From Meghimatium bilineatum (Eukaryota; Mollusca; Gastropoda; Stylommatophora; Philomycidae): 64,000 bases of DNA. Positions 1 through 11,399 of the stretch are shown here, one piece after another. The notes beneath the pieces were generated by a model. That model was given only the letters and a program-made list of their open reading frames with translations, was not told where the DNA came from and ran no database searches. Location of the stretch: positions 6,689,799-6,753,798 of the forward strand of contig CM067298.1 of NCBI GenBank assembly GCA_034231615.1, read 5' to 3'. How positions within the stretch are numbered: the first letter of the stretch is position 1; the number at the start of each line of letters is the position of its first letter. Both the position numbers and the translations under genes were made by a program.

Positions 1-830
1 CCAGTGACGAGAGGAAACATTCTTTGGAGTGGTGTCGGTAGTTGATGCTGAAGTGTCATTTGGTTTGGTGATTGCAACTTTTCGTTGTTCCATCATAATT
101 TTTTAAAGAATAGCACCATATATTGCCGTTCTTATACTAATGTTAGGGCTGTTTAACTAAAATATGTTGAGAGTTTAATAATCACTGTTAAATCAATATC
201 TTTGTAAACAATCCATAGGGCCAGCATGATACACTAAGCCCATGTTATACAGGTTTAAACAACGAATATGATTAGCATTGTAAGCCTTAGCAATGTAATA
301 ACGAACCAGTTTGGTCAGATTATATTAGTTAAGAAGTTAAACTGCTACAATATGTGGATCTTTTAATTCCCTGTCACGCATTGCAGTAAATAATCATATG
401 GAGTAATTTTCCATAATAAATTTACTTTATATTTTATTTTGTATAAAATTTTAAGAGGAAAACATCAACAATACAAATTTAAATTAATAATGTTTGGTTT
501 GCGTTTTGGTTAAGTAATATAGGCCCTATGGTATGGGTGCGGTGATGACCACTTGTTCTATATGAGAAGGCAGAGTATCTTGGACAGCTAGAAAGACTAA
601 CGAATAGTTGACAAAAGATACAAATGCGAGACTGAGGTTATTTAATAATAACAGAAAGAGACTTATTTATGTTTTGACATATTATGCGTTAGGGAGGTCT
701 GGAGAACATAATTACAACAGGCAAGATAGAAGGTAAGAGAGATCGAGGAAGACAACGTGAGAAAATATTAGTCTGATATCTTGACATGGTAAAGTCAACA
801 ACGAGCCTGATAATATATACTTAAAATAGA
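1..830. other. No gene recognised
   Basis: AT-rich sequence with frequent stops on both strands. I see no splice-consistent coding stretch, tRNA-like head or tandem array. Around 540-780 there are weak purine-rich stretches reminiscent of decayed LINE C-terminal coding, but not enough to assign. Confidence 0.4.
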
Positions 831-833
831 GAA

Positions 834-1225
834 TTGTGGAAAATCCATCATCGCTTACTCCAGTCGGCACATCACCTGCTGATGATGACATGTTATGTTG
901 AGGTGCGCTTCTTTCAACCGCGGACGTTAGTCCAATTTGGTTATATCAGCGCTTTACAACCGTCAGAAAATAGCGGTGGTCGCGGTTCTGGTTATCCAGT
1001 CACCACGACCACCAGTAATGACATATTTGGTTTGATTGGTTAAGTAAAATGTAGGCCAACTTCTTAGATTGATGCACGTCTTTTTCATCCACGTACGTTA
1101 GTTCAGTTTGGTTATATCTAAGCTTCACAAACAAAAAATAGTGCAGGTTATGGATCTAGTAATCCAGTTGCAATAACCTCTGGGAGTAATGCTTAAGTTT
1201 GGTTTGAGTAAGTAAAATCTACATG
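834..1225 (+). repeat. Diverged direct duplication of an exon-like segment
   Basis: Two segments, about 900-1045 and 1075-1200, share PRTLVQFGYI followed by an S-rich, G-rich stretch when read in the plus direction. The first is open for 69 codons from 834; the second has a stop after FGYI. Both end in GGTTTGA near a gtaagt-like sequence, and the second is preceded by cttcttag, which looks like an acceptor. This could be a decayed host gene exon pair or part of an unknown repeat; I do not recognise the peptide. Confidence 0.35.
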
Positions 1226-1294
1226 TATATAGTAAATTCCAGCGTTACCACTCCTGGGTTTTTTCTTTCAGATCTGGGTTTAAAAAAAAATTAT

Positions 1295-3295
1295 TTATCA
1301 ATCCATCAATAAACCCATAACCCTTCAGGGTCGCAGGGTACCACATTGGATGCCTCATCACACAGAGTCCTCCAATGATTTCTATCCTCAGCGATGCGGA
1401 TGAGTGTGGAAATATCTTGCGCTGTCCATTCCTTGATGTTGTCTGTCCATGTCTTTATTTGTCCTCCTCTGCTTCTTCCACTCTCGACAGTTCCCTGCAG
1501 TATTGTTTTTGACAAGGAATCGTGCCTGCATACATGTCCGAACCATGCTAGTTTTCGTCGTTTCAATATTGAAAGCAATGGCTCCTGGACACCTGCACAC
1601 ATCTCTACTTTATTTCTTACGTACACATTGGTCTTATGTTGCCTATAGGAAATTCGTAGAATTCTACTGTAGCATTTATACTCGAAAGCCTGTAATCTTC
1701 TCTCCATGTCCGCAGTGAGTGTCCAGCTCTCACAACCATACAACACAACAGAAAGAAATCCAGCGACTTATACAGTTTGATTTTCACTCCAACACTGATG
1801 TTGCTTTTCCAAATCACAGTTAGCCTTGACAAGGACGCTAAAGCCATCTCCAGCCTTATTTTTAGTTCTGCTTTGCATTTACCATCGCTGCATATACTGG
1901 ATCCAAGGTATTTGAAGGTATTCACCTCCTCAAGCGTATGTCCATTCATCATGATATTATTCTGGTTTTCTGTGTCTCTGCTGTTTACCGAGATTTTGCT
2001 CTTATCTGTATTGATATCCATTCCGTACTTGCTGGTAACTTTTTCCAACTTTGATGTTAATTCTTGCAATGATTGTTCTAACCCAGCTATAAGATCAATA
2101 TCATCAGCGATACGCAAGTTGAAAATAGGGCGACCTCCGATCGATATAGACGTGTTGTAGTCATGTAATGTCTCTTGTATGATGTGCTCTAAGTAAATGT
2201 TAAAAAGTGCTGGGAACATTATGCATCCCTGTCGAACTCCCACAGTTGTTTTGAAGAACTCTCCAATTGTATTGTGTGACAAGACAGCACTATTTGCATT
2301 TTTGTACAGAGCTTCAATAATGTCTATAATTGTGGTGTCAAAATTAAATTTCCTCAGTATGTGCCACAGACCATCATGCCAAACACGACCAAAGGCCTTT
2401 GTAAAGTCAATGAAGTTGTGGTATAGATCACGTTGGTGCTGAATATGTTTTTCGATTAGTGTTCGGATGTTAAATATTTGTTCAACAGTGCTTCTGTTTG
2501 CTCCGACGCCAGCTTGTTCTTCTGCAATTATTTCTTCCGACTTGTGTTTTATTCTGTTAAGTAGTATTTTGAGCATCACTTTACTGGTGTGTGTTATAAG
2601 GCTAATTGTTCTGTAATTTGTACACACTTTCAAATTTCCTTTCTTGGGAATTGGTATTATTAGCGATTGTGTCCAATCAGTGGGCCATTGTTTTGTGTTC
2701 CATATATTTTGGTCATAATATTTACCACATTAATGCACCCGTATTTCAACAATTCTGCTGGAATGTTGTCTACACCAGGTGACTTCCCTCCTTTCAATGT
2801 TCGTATGGCCTCTTTTATTTCATCTACTAGAATTTCTGCATTTCCTATTTCTCTGTTGTTTAGTTCAGAATTCTCTTATATCGTGTAGTCAGGATTACAC
2901 TTGCAGTTATACAGCTCCTTGCAATACTCTGTCCATCTTTTCACTATATCTGTTGTTTCATTGAGTATCTTTCCGTGTTTGTCTTGTATTGTAGATATAT
3001 TTGGTCTTTTAGGCTGTGTTATCTTTCTTAGAGTGTCGTATGCTACCTTACTGTTTCCGCGTTTAATACCTTCATTGATGGTTTCGCATTGTTCCTCTAG
3101 CCACACTTCTTGTGCTTTGTTTCATTTTCCTTCTAATGTTTTTGTTTATTTTGCTATATTGCCCTGACATTTCAGGGGCCTCTTTCTTAATCTTTTTCAT
3201 TTCCCTCCGTTCGTCACACAATTTTAGGATGTCATCTGTTACCCAAGGTTTGTGTGTTATTCTTCTTGTCCCTAGTATTTCGAAAACCACATCAT
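1295..3295 (-). mobile_element. RTE-like LINE, 5'-truncated, decayed
   Basis: Encodes the end of an APE-type endonuclease/linker region (3290-2876), then reverse transcriptase (2633-1617): YRTISLI, EEQAGVGANRSTVEQIF, FIDFTKAF, VGVRQGC and the catalytic box as IADD rather than YADD. The C-terminal part (1746-1306) has LYGCESWTLT, RRKLAWFGHVCRHD and GRSRGGQIKTW, typical of RTE-like elements. At least four frame breaks and the Y-to-I change in the active-site box show it is dead. The 5' cut lies near 3295; the 3' end is near 1295, where the minus strand reads GGGTTTATTGAT. A second, shorter copy of the same family is at 50460-51176. Confidence 0.85.
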
Positions 3296-3299
3296 AAGG

Positions 3300-3800
3300 A
3301 CAGCTGGAGAGGAGATGGGCACCACTAGCTAAACCTTTTGCCCACTGAAATACTACAATTTTTAAATTATACCTGGGGATTAATGGAAATTTGTGCTAAA
3401 TTCAAGAACCTCTTGGAAACTTGACAAGTATTGAGCAAGCAACGTTTTCCCCGGTTTAAATATGTGTTAATTAATTTTTTTAAACGGTCAATGCTAGACT
3501 GAAGTTTGAATTTCTTTCAACAGTTTTGCAATGTTGCAAGTACCAGATTTATCAGAATGAGTGGACAAGCACAAACTAAAGTACCGTTTGTTGTAACACA
3601 TAGGCCTATGCCATTGACAAAAGAAGATATCACGAATAGGGCCTATATGTCTTTAGAAGTAACACCGTTTAGTGTTTTATTTAGTGTTGTGCTCTAGCTA
3701 GAACATTGGTTATATATATATATCTTTTTGTTTTACCTATTTTTAGCCTTTAATATAAATATTGCGTACATTTTATTATTTTGTGTTTGTTTTTACTATT
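3300..3800. other. Unassigned AT-rich spacer
   Basis: Between two LINEs. A short TA run is at about 3712-3722. A 63-codon frame at 3506-3697 has no recognisable features and is probably chance. Confidence 0.4.
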
Positions 3801-3805
3801 CTGTC

Positions 3806-3960
3806 TTAGCTGGAAAACCTTTTGCGGTACAGTGGTCGCAGTTCAATTCCCATTTTTTGTGGGGGGAAAAATTGACAGAATCGTTGACGCACCACAGAGC
3901 ACCGGGAAACGCACCATCAATGAATACGATAGTGAATTGACTAATGGCACCATGGCTAAC
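3806..3960 (+). repeat. Possible SINE fragment with B-box-like motif
   Basis: Contains CAGTTCAATTCCC near 3838-3850, similar to a pol III B box, directly upstream of the tail of the B-type LINE. No clear A box. Weak call. Confidence 0.2.
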
Positions 3961-3961
3961 A

Positions 3962-6900
3962 ACACAACTAGTTAGTTAGTTAGTCGTCGGATCATCATCA
4001 CTGCAAACTGGACACATCCATAGTTGATCCGATCTCTCCTTGAGTGTATCCGCCATCACAATTCTGCTGACAGTACCGGTCCTATGCTGGTTGACCATCA
4101 TTCTTCTGCGCCCTCCAAAATGTTCACCTCTAGCAACACCGCATTTCAATCCCTGATCTTTAATCCTAGCCATTGAAAAGGAATCATCATCCACATTAGT
4201 CTCACTCTCGCTTGTTATATCTCTTAAGGAGTTCAAAACGTCAGCGCGATCCATTGCCCCATCGCCCTTTGCCACAATCGCACACGATGCCAGTTGATCC
4301 GCTCTTTCATTGCCTCGAACGCCCACATGGCCCGGCACGAAAATAAATGTAACCGCTTTCAAGCTCGCATTTCTCAAGGCCTCAATCCACTGTTCGCGAA
4401 CGAGACCCACTTGTACCTTCTTAATCATACTCATAGAGTCACTCAAGATGCAGACCTGCGATACTTTCTGTGTGCGTAGCCACTCAAATGCCTTGGTCAC
4501 CGCCATAGTCTCCATGGTCATACTACTCGTAGTGACCGCAAAGGCACCACTTTCCTCCTTGATCGTTTTACCTGCGCACTGAGCTGTAAAGGCCCAAGCA
4601 CTGCGAACATGCCTAATTACAGATCCAAAAGTGTATATAATCACATCCCCCTCTTTGGTATTCTCACTGATTAAAGCCTGCACTTCTTTCTCCACAGCTG
4701 TGGGACACCATTCTCTGCATTTCCTGCTAAGTGATATTACTACTCTCAAACAAGTTTCGAAATCTGTGGGTAGACCTATCCATTCCGCACCTGCTGCCAC
4801 ATCCTGTAATCTGCACACGCTTTGTATTACATCCTCAGCACGTCCCATCCACGACCTTCCTCTCTTGAGTCTGCTGCCTTTAACTTTCTGTATTTCGGAA
4901 TGCAACGGGTGTTCCTTATCTGCATGTATTTGAAGGTACGCCCGTGCATGGCAATACTGTAATATATGCTCAGCTGTTGGCAGTCAAGTAGGTATCGCAT
5001 AGCTCTTGTCGATGTGTCTCTTGTGCATCCCAGAATGATACGCATTGCTGCATTCTGGACTCTATCCAGTCTTTCGATTTGAGTTTGGCTAAGAGTCAGA
5101 ATTGCCTGTGCATATTCCACCACAGCCACAACCAAACCCTGGTACAAAAGAAATAACAATCTTTGCTCACACTGCGCAGCAGCCATAACCTTCATTGCTG
5201 CTAATCCTTTGCCTGCCTTTATGATAATGTGGTCAACATGTTCCCTGAAACTCAGGCTTCTGTCAAAAAACACACCCAGATATCTCATTGTGCTAGTTCT
5301 TTCTAAACTTTCCTGGACAACGAAACTTGTTGCATGGGTGTCTTTACCATGTGATTGTTCAAGGATAACCACGTCACGAATGCCTTAGACGGATTAACCA
5401 CTGCTCCAGTATCTAGACACCAATTTGTCAGTCTGTCCAGCTCCTTCTGTAGTTCCACGACGCACTCTTCTCGATTTCTGCCCTGTCTATACACCAGGAT
5501 ATCATCGGCATATGACATCCTTCTGCCAACACCTGTGATTTGTTTTCCAGCGATATGTACTGTGTATACATTGAAAATTACAGGAGATAGAGGCGATCCA
5601 TGTGGCAGGCCAGGGCTAATAACCGTTGGTGTAGATATCCAGTTACCACACTTAAGAACTACAACCCTGTGCATCAGGGCGGCGCCAACCCAACGCACGA
5701 CAAAAGGATTAACTGCAAGATTTAACAGCTGGTGCATCAAGATATCCAAGGACACCCTATTGCACGCATCCTCAAGGTCTATTTTGAGACCGCACATGTC
5801 TCCATGCGCGAATCGAACCCCTCAAAAACATCCTGCGCAAATATGGCTGCATTCTGCCATGTCTTCTTTCCTGGACGATATCCTCCTAACAATGTTGGTA
5901 AACACTTATTACTTTCAATATAACACGATACCTCCCGGGCCACAATTTTTTCCAAAAGCTTGCCAATCGTATTCTGCATAGTTATTATTCTGTAGCCATG
6001 TATCCTGGTGTGGTCCTTCCCAGGTTTGGGTAGTGGAACTAAATAGCTGTGCAACCAGTCTTCTTTCACTGTGCCCTTTAGAATGCTATTATTGAACATG
6101 TCCGCCAACTCTCCCAACTCCTCATCCGTTCTTCGACTAATGTCATCGTATCTAATGCCATCTGGCCCTGGTGCTGTATTTTTTTGTACTTTTCAGTGCC
6201 TTCCTGATTTCTTCAACTGTGATTAGCATATGGTTTTCCATGCTCAAGTTCTTACACGTGTCTGTGAGCGTTTTCCTGATTTCTTGATATGCCTCCACAT
6301 TTCTCTGACCAATTTGTGCGGTGTAGTGTGCCAGCAACGCCGCACCTTTTGTCTCGTCCGTCTTCTGCCAGACGGTATCGTCGCACTGGAAATCGGCAAT
6401 AGTCACGCGTCTTGTAAGACCATTCATGGATTTGTGTAACCGCCAGAACAATTTTAGTGACTTTTCGCGTGTGATCTCTTTGCAAAATTCGTCCCATTTT
6501 GACGCCTTTGCTGACTTTGCAATATCTTTGAATGTTTGGACTAAGATATCTTTCTTCCGTTTCCATTGTGAGACCTCCATGGGCTGAGCCGCAACACGTT
6601 TCCGTGCCCTTCGCCATAGTGATACTGCTTTCCGTTTCTCGCTCCATGCCATTTGAACCTCTTCGTTCCACCAGGGGGGCCTATCCCACTCCAGATTTCC
6701 CACTACTTGAGCCTTACGTTTGTCTTGTCGAATTCTAATCACAACATCCACTCCTCTGCGATCATATTTAAAGGATCTTACCTTTGGCCGTATCTGCTTA
6801 CTTTTGTCATTTTTTAAGAGAACAACACATGGGAGGTGGTCACTGCCATAATGCTCCAGCACGTCCCATTTGCAGATAGCCACAGAAGCTGATGACACCA

Positions 6901-7640
6901 ATGCCAGGTCGATAGCGCTATCATCATCACCATCCCTGCTTGCCATCCTTGTTATACGGCCATCGTTAAGGCACACCAGGTCCGTATCTGTCAGGGCCTC
7001 CTCAAGTTCTCTTCCCTGTTTGTTCAAAGCACTATTGCCCCATGATGTACCTTTCGCATTGAAGTCACCACAAAAGAGGATCTGCTTTTCCTGTTCCATT
7101 ATCTCCCCTAGGATCTTCCAACTCTGAAGATCAATGATCGTGTTGCAGGTATACACATTTACAATCATGATTGGGTGCTGGACCCTCTGGACCCTCACTG
7201 CCTGTAACTAGATATTGTCACTATCCCACTTGGACATATCAACCTCGCATACACTAAAACCCTCGCGTACTAACATTGCCTGTCCAAGATGTCGACTGTT
7301 GTAGAAACACTGAAATCCGGCTATCCTGATATTACCACTTTCACCTAGCTGTGTTTCTTGCAATGCAATGACGTCAGCCTCATAACACATCTTTTCTAGC
7401 CCTGTTCTACGCTTGTGTACACTGGCCACATTCCAAAACAGCACACGCCCGTTTTTAATTCCTAGCCTAGCTGTTTTCGATCTCGTTCTTCTAGCACCCG
7501 CCCGGTGACTTTTCCTTTTTGAGCCACCTCGTTTAGGCCGCTTGATATTGGCCGCCATTTTTCAAACAGTGTGACAGCGAATATACTCACGAAGACTTCA
7601 GCTCAGATGCACGCACTCCGTTAGCACCGGCGAAGATCTT
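3962..7640 (-). mobile_element. Group B LINE (I/Nimb-like): APE endonuclease, RT, RNase H, (CTAA)n tail; nearly full length
   Basis: From the ATG at 7558: basic N terminus, endonuclease motifs LFWNVASVHKRR, VIALQETQL, CGDFNAKGTSWG and YGSDHLPCV (7558-6700), then a linker and the RT. APGPDGI appears around 6170, RT core at 6117-5303 with MSYADDILVY, thumb at 5372-4827, and RNase H at 4905-3976 with VPGHVGVRGNERADQLA. The end has a cysteine pair (WMCPVC). The endonuclease has one in-frame TAG at 7210-7208; the frame slips in a homopolymer near 6180, and about three more breaks follow. The RNase H start reads IYTFGS where related copies read IYTDGS, so its first catalytic Asp is lost. The 3' end is a short (CTAA)n run at 3985-3962, the tail expected from target-primed insertion. 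Confidence 0.9.
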
Positions 7641-7649
7641 AATGAGTGG

Positions 7650-8916
7650 ACCTCCTGGTCAGAGAATAACAACACATCACCACACAAACAGAATCAAACA
7701 GAAATTAGAGATGGAGATAAACGAAACACAGGCTGGTTTCAGATAGGGTAGAGGAACAAGAGATCACATTCTTAACATGAGATTGATCATAGAAAAGTGT
7801 AGGGAATTTTCAACTGACCTGCACATGTGTTTCATAGATTACTCAAAAGCGTTCGACTGCGTCCAACACCAGCAACTATGGGAGATAATGAACAGCATGG
7901 GTTTCCCAAGACATCTGATTCATCTAATAGAGGAACTTTACCAAGATCAAAAGGCTGCAGTGAAGTTAGAGGACGATGTCGCAGAGTGGTTTGAGGTACA
8001 GAGTGGAGTAAGGCAAGGGTGCACACTCTCCCCATACCTGTTCAACATCTACGCTGAAAGTATAATGAGGAACGTGAGAGAAGACATACACAACACTGAC
8101 TACCACGCTTTAAACATAGGTGGATTCCTAATCCCGGAACTACGCTACGCAGACGACACAGTACTTCTTTCAAACGATATAAAGGGATTGGAACAACTAA
8201 TCAAGAATACAAAGAAATATAGCGAAGCACAAAATTTGTATTTAAACACGCAGAAAACAAAAATCATGTCAACAGATATAACAACACAACAACTAAAAAT
8301 CAGAATAGACAATACCGAGATAGAATGTGTGGATAAATTTGAATACTTAGGAGCAAACATCAACGGTGCAGGAGACTGCATGGCAGAAATAAGGAAGAGA
8401 TTGGCAATGGCATATTGCAAAATAGCACGGCTGAAAAACATATGGAAAAACAACAAAATAGAAACGAAAGTGCTAATGTTACGAACTTTTATTTTTCCGG
8501 TTGCAACATACGGCTGTGAAACATGGACTCTAAGTAAAATAGCGGCAAAGAAGATCAACGCCTTCGAGCTGAAATGCTACAGGAAGATACTTAGAATATC
8601 ATGGAAGGATAAAATCAGAAACTCAGATATTATAAACACACTGAATATTCCAAAGTGTTGGTTACTAAACACAATAACAAAAAGAAAACTACGCCTGTTT
8701 GGTCATATAAAGAGACATAACTGTTTAGAAAGACAAATAATGGAGGGAAGAGTACCTGGGTAGAGGAGAAGGGGCATACCAAGAAGACGATGGACTGACG
8801 GCATTAAAGATAACATGAATACATCGCTGGAAAATGCAAGCCACATCGCCCAAGACAGAGAGAGGTTCAGAGAGTTCATTGGGAAGACAACGTTCTGGAA
8901 GGAATACGTCACATGA
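7650..8916 (+). mobile_element. RTE-like LINE reverse transcriptase, 5'-truncated, two in-frame stops
   Basis: One reading frame runs from about 7681 to TGA at 8914-8916. Motifs in order: NETQAGFR, MCFIDYSKAFDCV, VQSGVRQGCTLSPYLFN, LRYADDTVLLSN (intact YADD), KFEYLGANI, ATYGCETWTL, CYRKILRISWKD, KRKLRLFGHIKRH, RRRGIPRRRWTDGI and a final FREF/WKEY region. The only interruptions I see are TAG codons at 7744-7746 and 8761-8763, so this copy is younger than most here. The endonuclease domain is missing. It lies head-to-head with the group B LINE. Sequence after 8916 belongs to other repeats. Confidence 0.88.
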
Positions 8917-9059
8917 CAAACACCACACAATCTCCTAAATGAAAACAACGAATATATCCATTGTTCACGTGAAACTGTAGGCGACACACAAAACACTTGT
9001 GTTGCTATCCACCATTTTGACCGGAAGTCTTCTACTACTACTGTTAACAAACCATCACT

Positions 9060-9450
9060 AGAAATTAACACAGTGAACCTGCCTACAAATGAGAAGAAAG
9101 AAGTGTAAATATTACATATATCCTGCAGAACTAAATGATCCCTACAATCAAATGTCACGAAAGGAACAAACCATCATCTTCAAACTACGATCTCATCAAA
9201 ACATACTGAGAAGTCGCATGTTCCAAAAGCTGAAAATTGGCGAGACAGACCTGTGCAACTGTGGACTGAGTCAAGAGACCCCAGAACACATTCTTCAAGC
9301 CTGTCAACTCTACCAAGAAGAGAGGGGAAAACTATGGCCACTATTTCCAGATCTGAGGGGTTCCATGGATGACCTGAAGCGAATCACACAATTCATTGAT
9401 GCTATTGGTGCTGTAGATGGAAATACCTTGGCCACGTTTTACGACTAGAT
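9060..9450 (+). mobile_element. I-like LINE C-terminal zinc-knuckle fragment
   Basis: 119 open codons from 9089: SRKEQTIIFKLRSHQNILRS, then LKIGETDLCNCGLSQETPEHILQ, the Cx1C...H..C-type region that follows RNase H in RNase H-bearing LINEs. It parallels the group G protein (TGHNRLRS...IGNTAMCTCGQAAQSAKHILQ). Only the 3' end of an element is present, and it sits between two unrelated LINE pieces, so the 9-9.6 kb stretch is a mosaic. Confidence 0.65.
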
Positions 9451-9451
9451 G

Positions 9452-9600
9452 TAAACAGAATAAACCAGCAAGCCCTTATGTGGTCACCTGAGGGTAAAAG
9501 AAAAAGAGGAAGACATAAAACAACCCTTAAAAACACCATTCTTAAAGAAGGGGAATTAATAGGCTTTAAGACCATCCAGGAACTAAAGCTAGTAACGCAA
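9452..9600 (+). mobile_element. LINE C-terminal coding fragment (RTE-like)
   Basis: Open frame with MWSPEGKRKRGRHKTTL and a following E-rich helix, matching the W-x-P-x-G-K-R-x-R-G-R-P-x-x-T-W motif near the C terminus of RTE-like reverse transcriptases. It runs directly into the left arm of the inverted repeat, which cuts it. Confidence 0.6.
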
Positions 9601-10083
9601 AATGAGGTAAACAGGTTACTAAAACACTTACCTGGCCTATTAATAAAAATATATTTTAAAAAACATATATAAACAAACATACAATAAAACTAAACAGGAC
9701 AATTCTCCACGTATCGGCTCAAATTGAACCTTTTTCAAGAGACAAACAACAGAAAACGACAAAATAAAAAACAAAATAGATGTCTATATTTCATCAAGCC
9801 CCGTCTCCATAGCGCAGGGATGGCAACGCATGAAATTTTTGATGCGTTGCCATCCCTGCGCTATGGAGACTGGGCTTGATGAAATATAGACATCTATTTT
9901 GTTTTTTATTGTGTTGTTTTCTGTTGTTTGTCTCTTGAAAAAGGTTCAATTTGAGCCGATACGTGGAGAATTGTCCTGTTTAGTTTTATTGTATGTTTTT
10001 TTATATATGCTTTTTTAAATATATTTTTATTAATAGGCCAGGTAAGTGTTTTAGTAACCTGTTTACCTCATTTTGCGTTACTA
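9590..10083. repeat. Near-perfect inverted repeat, 242-bp arms, 10-bp spacer
   Basis: Left arm 9590-9831 and right arm 9842-10083 are reverse complements with few differences; the spacer is gaaatttttg. Each arm contains CTTGAAAAAGGTTCAATTTG followed by AGCCGATACGTGG, resembling the GAAGAAGG...CCGAAACGT motif common at Penelope-like element termini. The right arm continues past 10083 to about 10165; the left arm stops inside a LINE piece. A single-arm copy lies at 46224-46530. No transposase or reverse transcriptase is inside. Confidence 0.85.
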
Positions 10084-10165
10084 TTTGTTCATTAGGTTAC
10101 TGCGGCACCATCCACTTTGTCGGACACCCTCTGACCATTTGGTTATTTATATAGGAACTAAAGCT
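10084..10165 (+). repeat. Outer continuation of the inverted-repeat element
   Basis: This stretch (from CTATTTGTTC through GGTTACTGCGGCACC to ATTTGGTTATTTATATAG) is also found, in the same order, at about 46446-46530 beyond the single-arm copy, and the two copies stop matching at the same point. It therefore marks the true end of the element. Confidence 0.65.
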
Positions 10166-10243
10166 GCAGCAGCGAACCGCATCATATGGAGAACCAAAAC
10201 CTCTGCCCTATGTGTCGCTTGCGGCACGAAAGGAACAAACTAA
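10166..10243 (+). mobile_element. 3' end of a LINE or dependent repeat with (CTAA)n tail
   Basis: A short segment ending in GGAACAAACTAACTAACTAA at about 10224-10243. The tail is the same as that of group B LINEs, which suggests a severely truncated group B-related insertion, but no coding is left. Confidence 0.4.
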
Positions 10244-10254
10244 CTAACTAATTG

Positions 10255-10320
10255 GTGCTGTAACATGATATCTGACTGAAGCTCTTGTTGCTGTAACATG
10301 ATATCTGACTGAAGAACGAC
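10255..10320 (+). repeat. Short direct repeat, two copies
   Basis: GCTGTAACATGATATCTGAC with a following TGAAG occurs twice, about 32 bp apart. Confidence 0.6.
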
Positions 10321-10604
10321 AAAGCAGAAGATCTTCATTTCAGATTCCAGCACGACATATTCTGCTATGACGTCATCACTTGTTGTGTATGGCCCTATAG
10401 GAAATTCGACATGAGATTACGATCTAGGACATGAAAACAAACAAACATACACCAAACCTGAAAAACTGGTTTTTACCTTGGTGCACAACGGAGGTGTAAT
10501 TGGGACCATTGTACCCCTTTTGCTTGTCATTAGAGCATTCCCTCCCAAGTAGTGAGATATTTCTCACATATAATCATAATGTATAATGAAGAATAACAGA
10601 TATA

Positions 10605-11390
10605 TCATCATCATCATCAAGTGCCGTCTCCGCAACTAAGGTTGGCTGCAACGTATCTCCAACATCTCCTGTCTATTGTCTTGGTGGTACACTCTGCTAG
10701 ACTGTAACCTGTCCATCGTGTAATGTTACTCTCCCACTTGTATCTCTGCCTACCTCTTGCTCGCTTCCCTTTGACTTTACCCTCAAGTAAGGTCTTCAAT
10801 AAGGTGTCATGTCTTTTAATGTGTCCAAAGTATTTTATTTGCCTGATCTTTATTTTTCTTAGTAGTTCTTTCTTCATATTAAGTGTCTTTAGCACCTCTT
10901 TATTTGTTTTCTTCTCTTTCCATGATGTTCTCCCTATTCTTCTATATACCCACATCTTAAAGACATCAATTTTGTCTTCTAATTGTTTATTTAGTGTCCA
11001 TGTTTCTGAGCCATACATTAATATGGAATAGATGTAGCATTTTATAATTCTCATTTTTAACTTGTTTGTAATTTGTTTAGGTATTAATAATTTCCTCATG
11101 TCATTGAAGGTACTTTTAGCCATTCCTATTCTCCTTTTAACATCTTTCTGTTTCATCTGCCATCATTTGTGACTATGTGTCCAAGATATTGATACTGTTT
11201 TACTTGTTGTAGTTTCTCTCCCTGTATGTTTATGTTTACCTCCTGGTCTTCTGTGTCTTTGCTGATTATCATGGTTTTTGTTTTTTGAATGTTTATATCC
11301 AGTCCATATTCATTACTTGATTTATTGACTTGATCTATTAGTCTTTGTAGTTCATGTTCACTTTCTGCCAAAAGAACAGATATATACAAT
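10605..11390 (-). mobile_element. RTE-like LINE 3' end with (GAT)n tail
   Basis: Minus-strand coding for the end of RT and its C-terminal region: YGLDINIQKTKTM and QVKQYQYLGHIV (11389-11153), then KMRIIKCYIYSILMYGSETW, RRIGRTSWKEKK, IKYFGHIKRHDTLLKTLLEG and KGKRARGRQRYKWE (11156-10617), to a stop at 10617. A run of GAT triplets at about 10616-10606 is the tail. There is one frame change near 11155. The catalytic core is missing. Confidence 0.8.
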
Positions 11391-11399
11391 TATCTAACC

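Noticed and set aside
1777-2160. 127-codon plus-strand open frame rich in Leu and Ser
   Set aside because: Antisense shadow of the RTE-like RT at 1617-2633.
5355-5981. 208-codon plus-strand open frame
   Set aside because: Antisense shadow of the group B reverse transcriptase, which shows clear RT motifs on the other strand.
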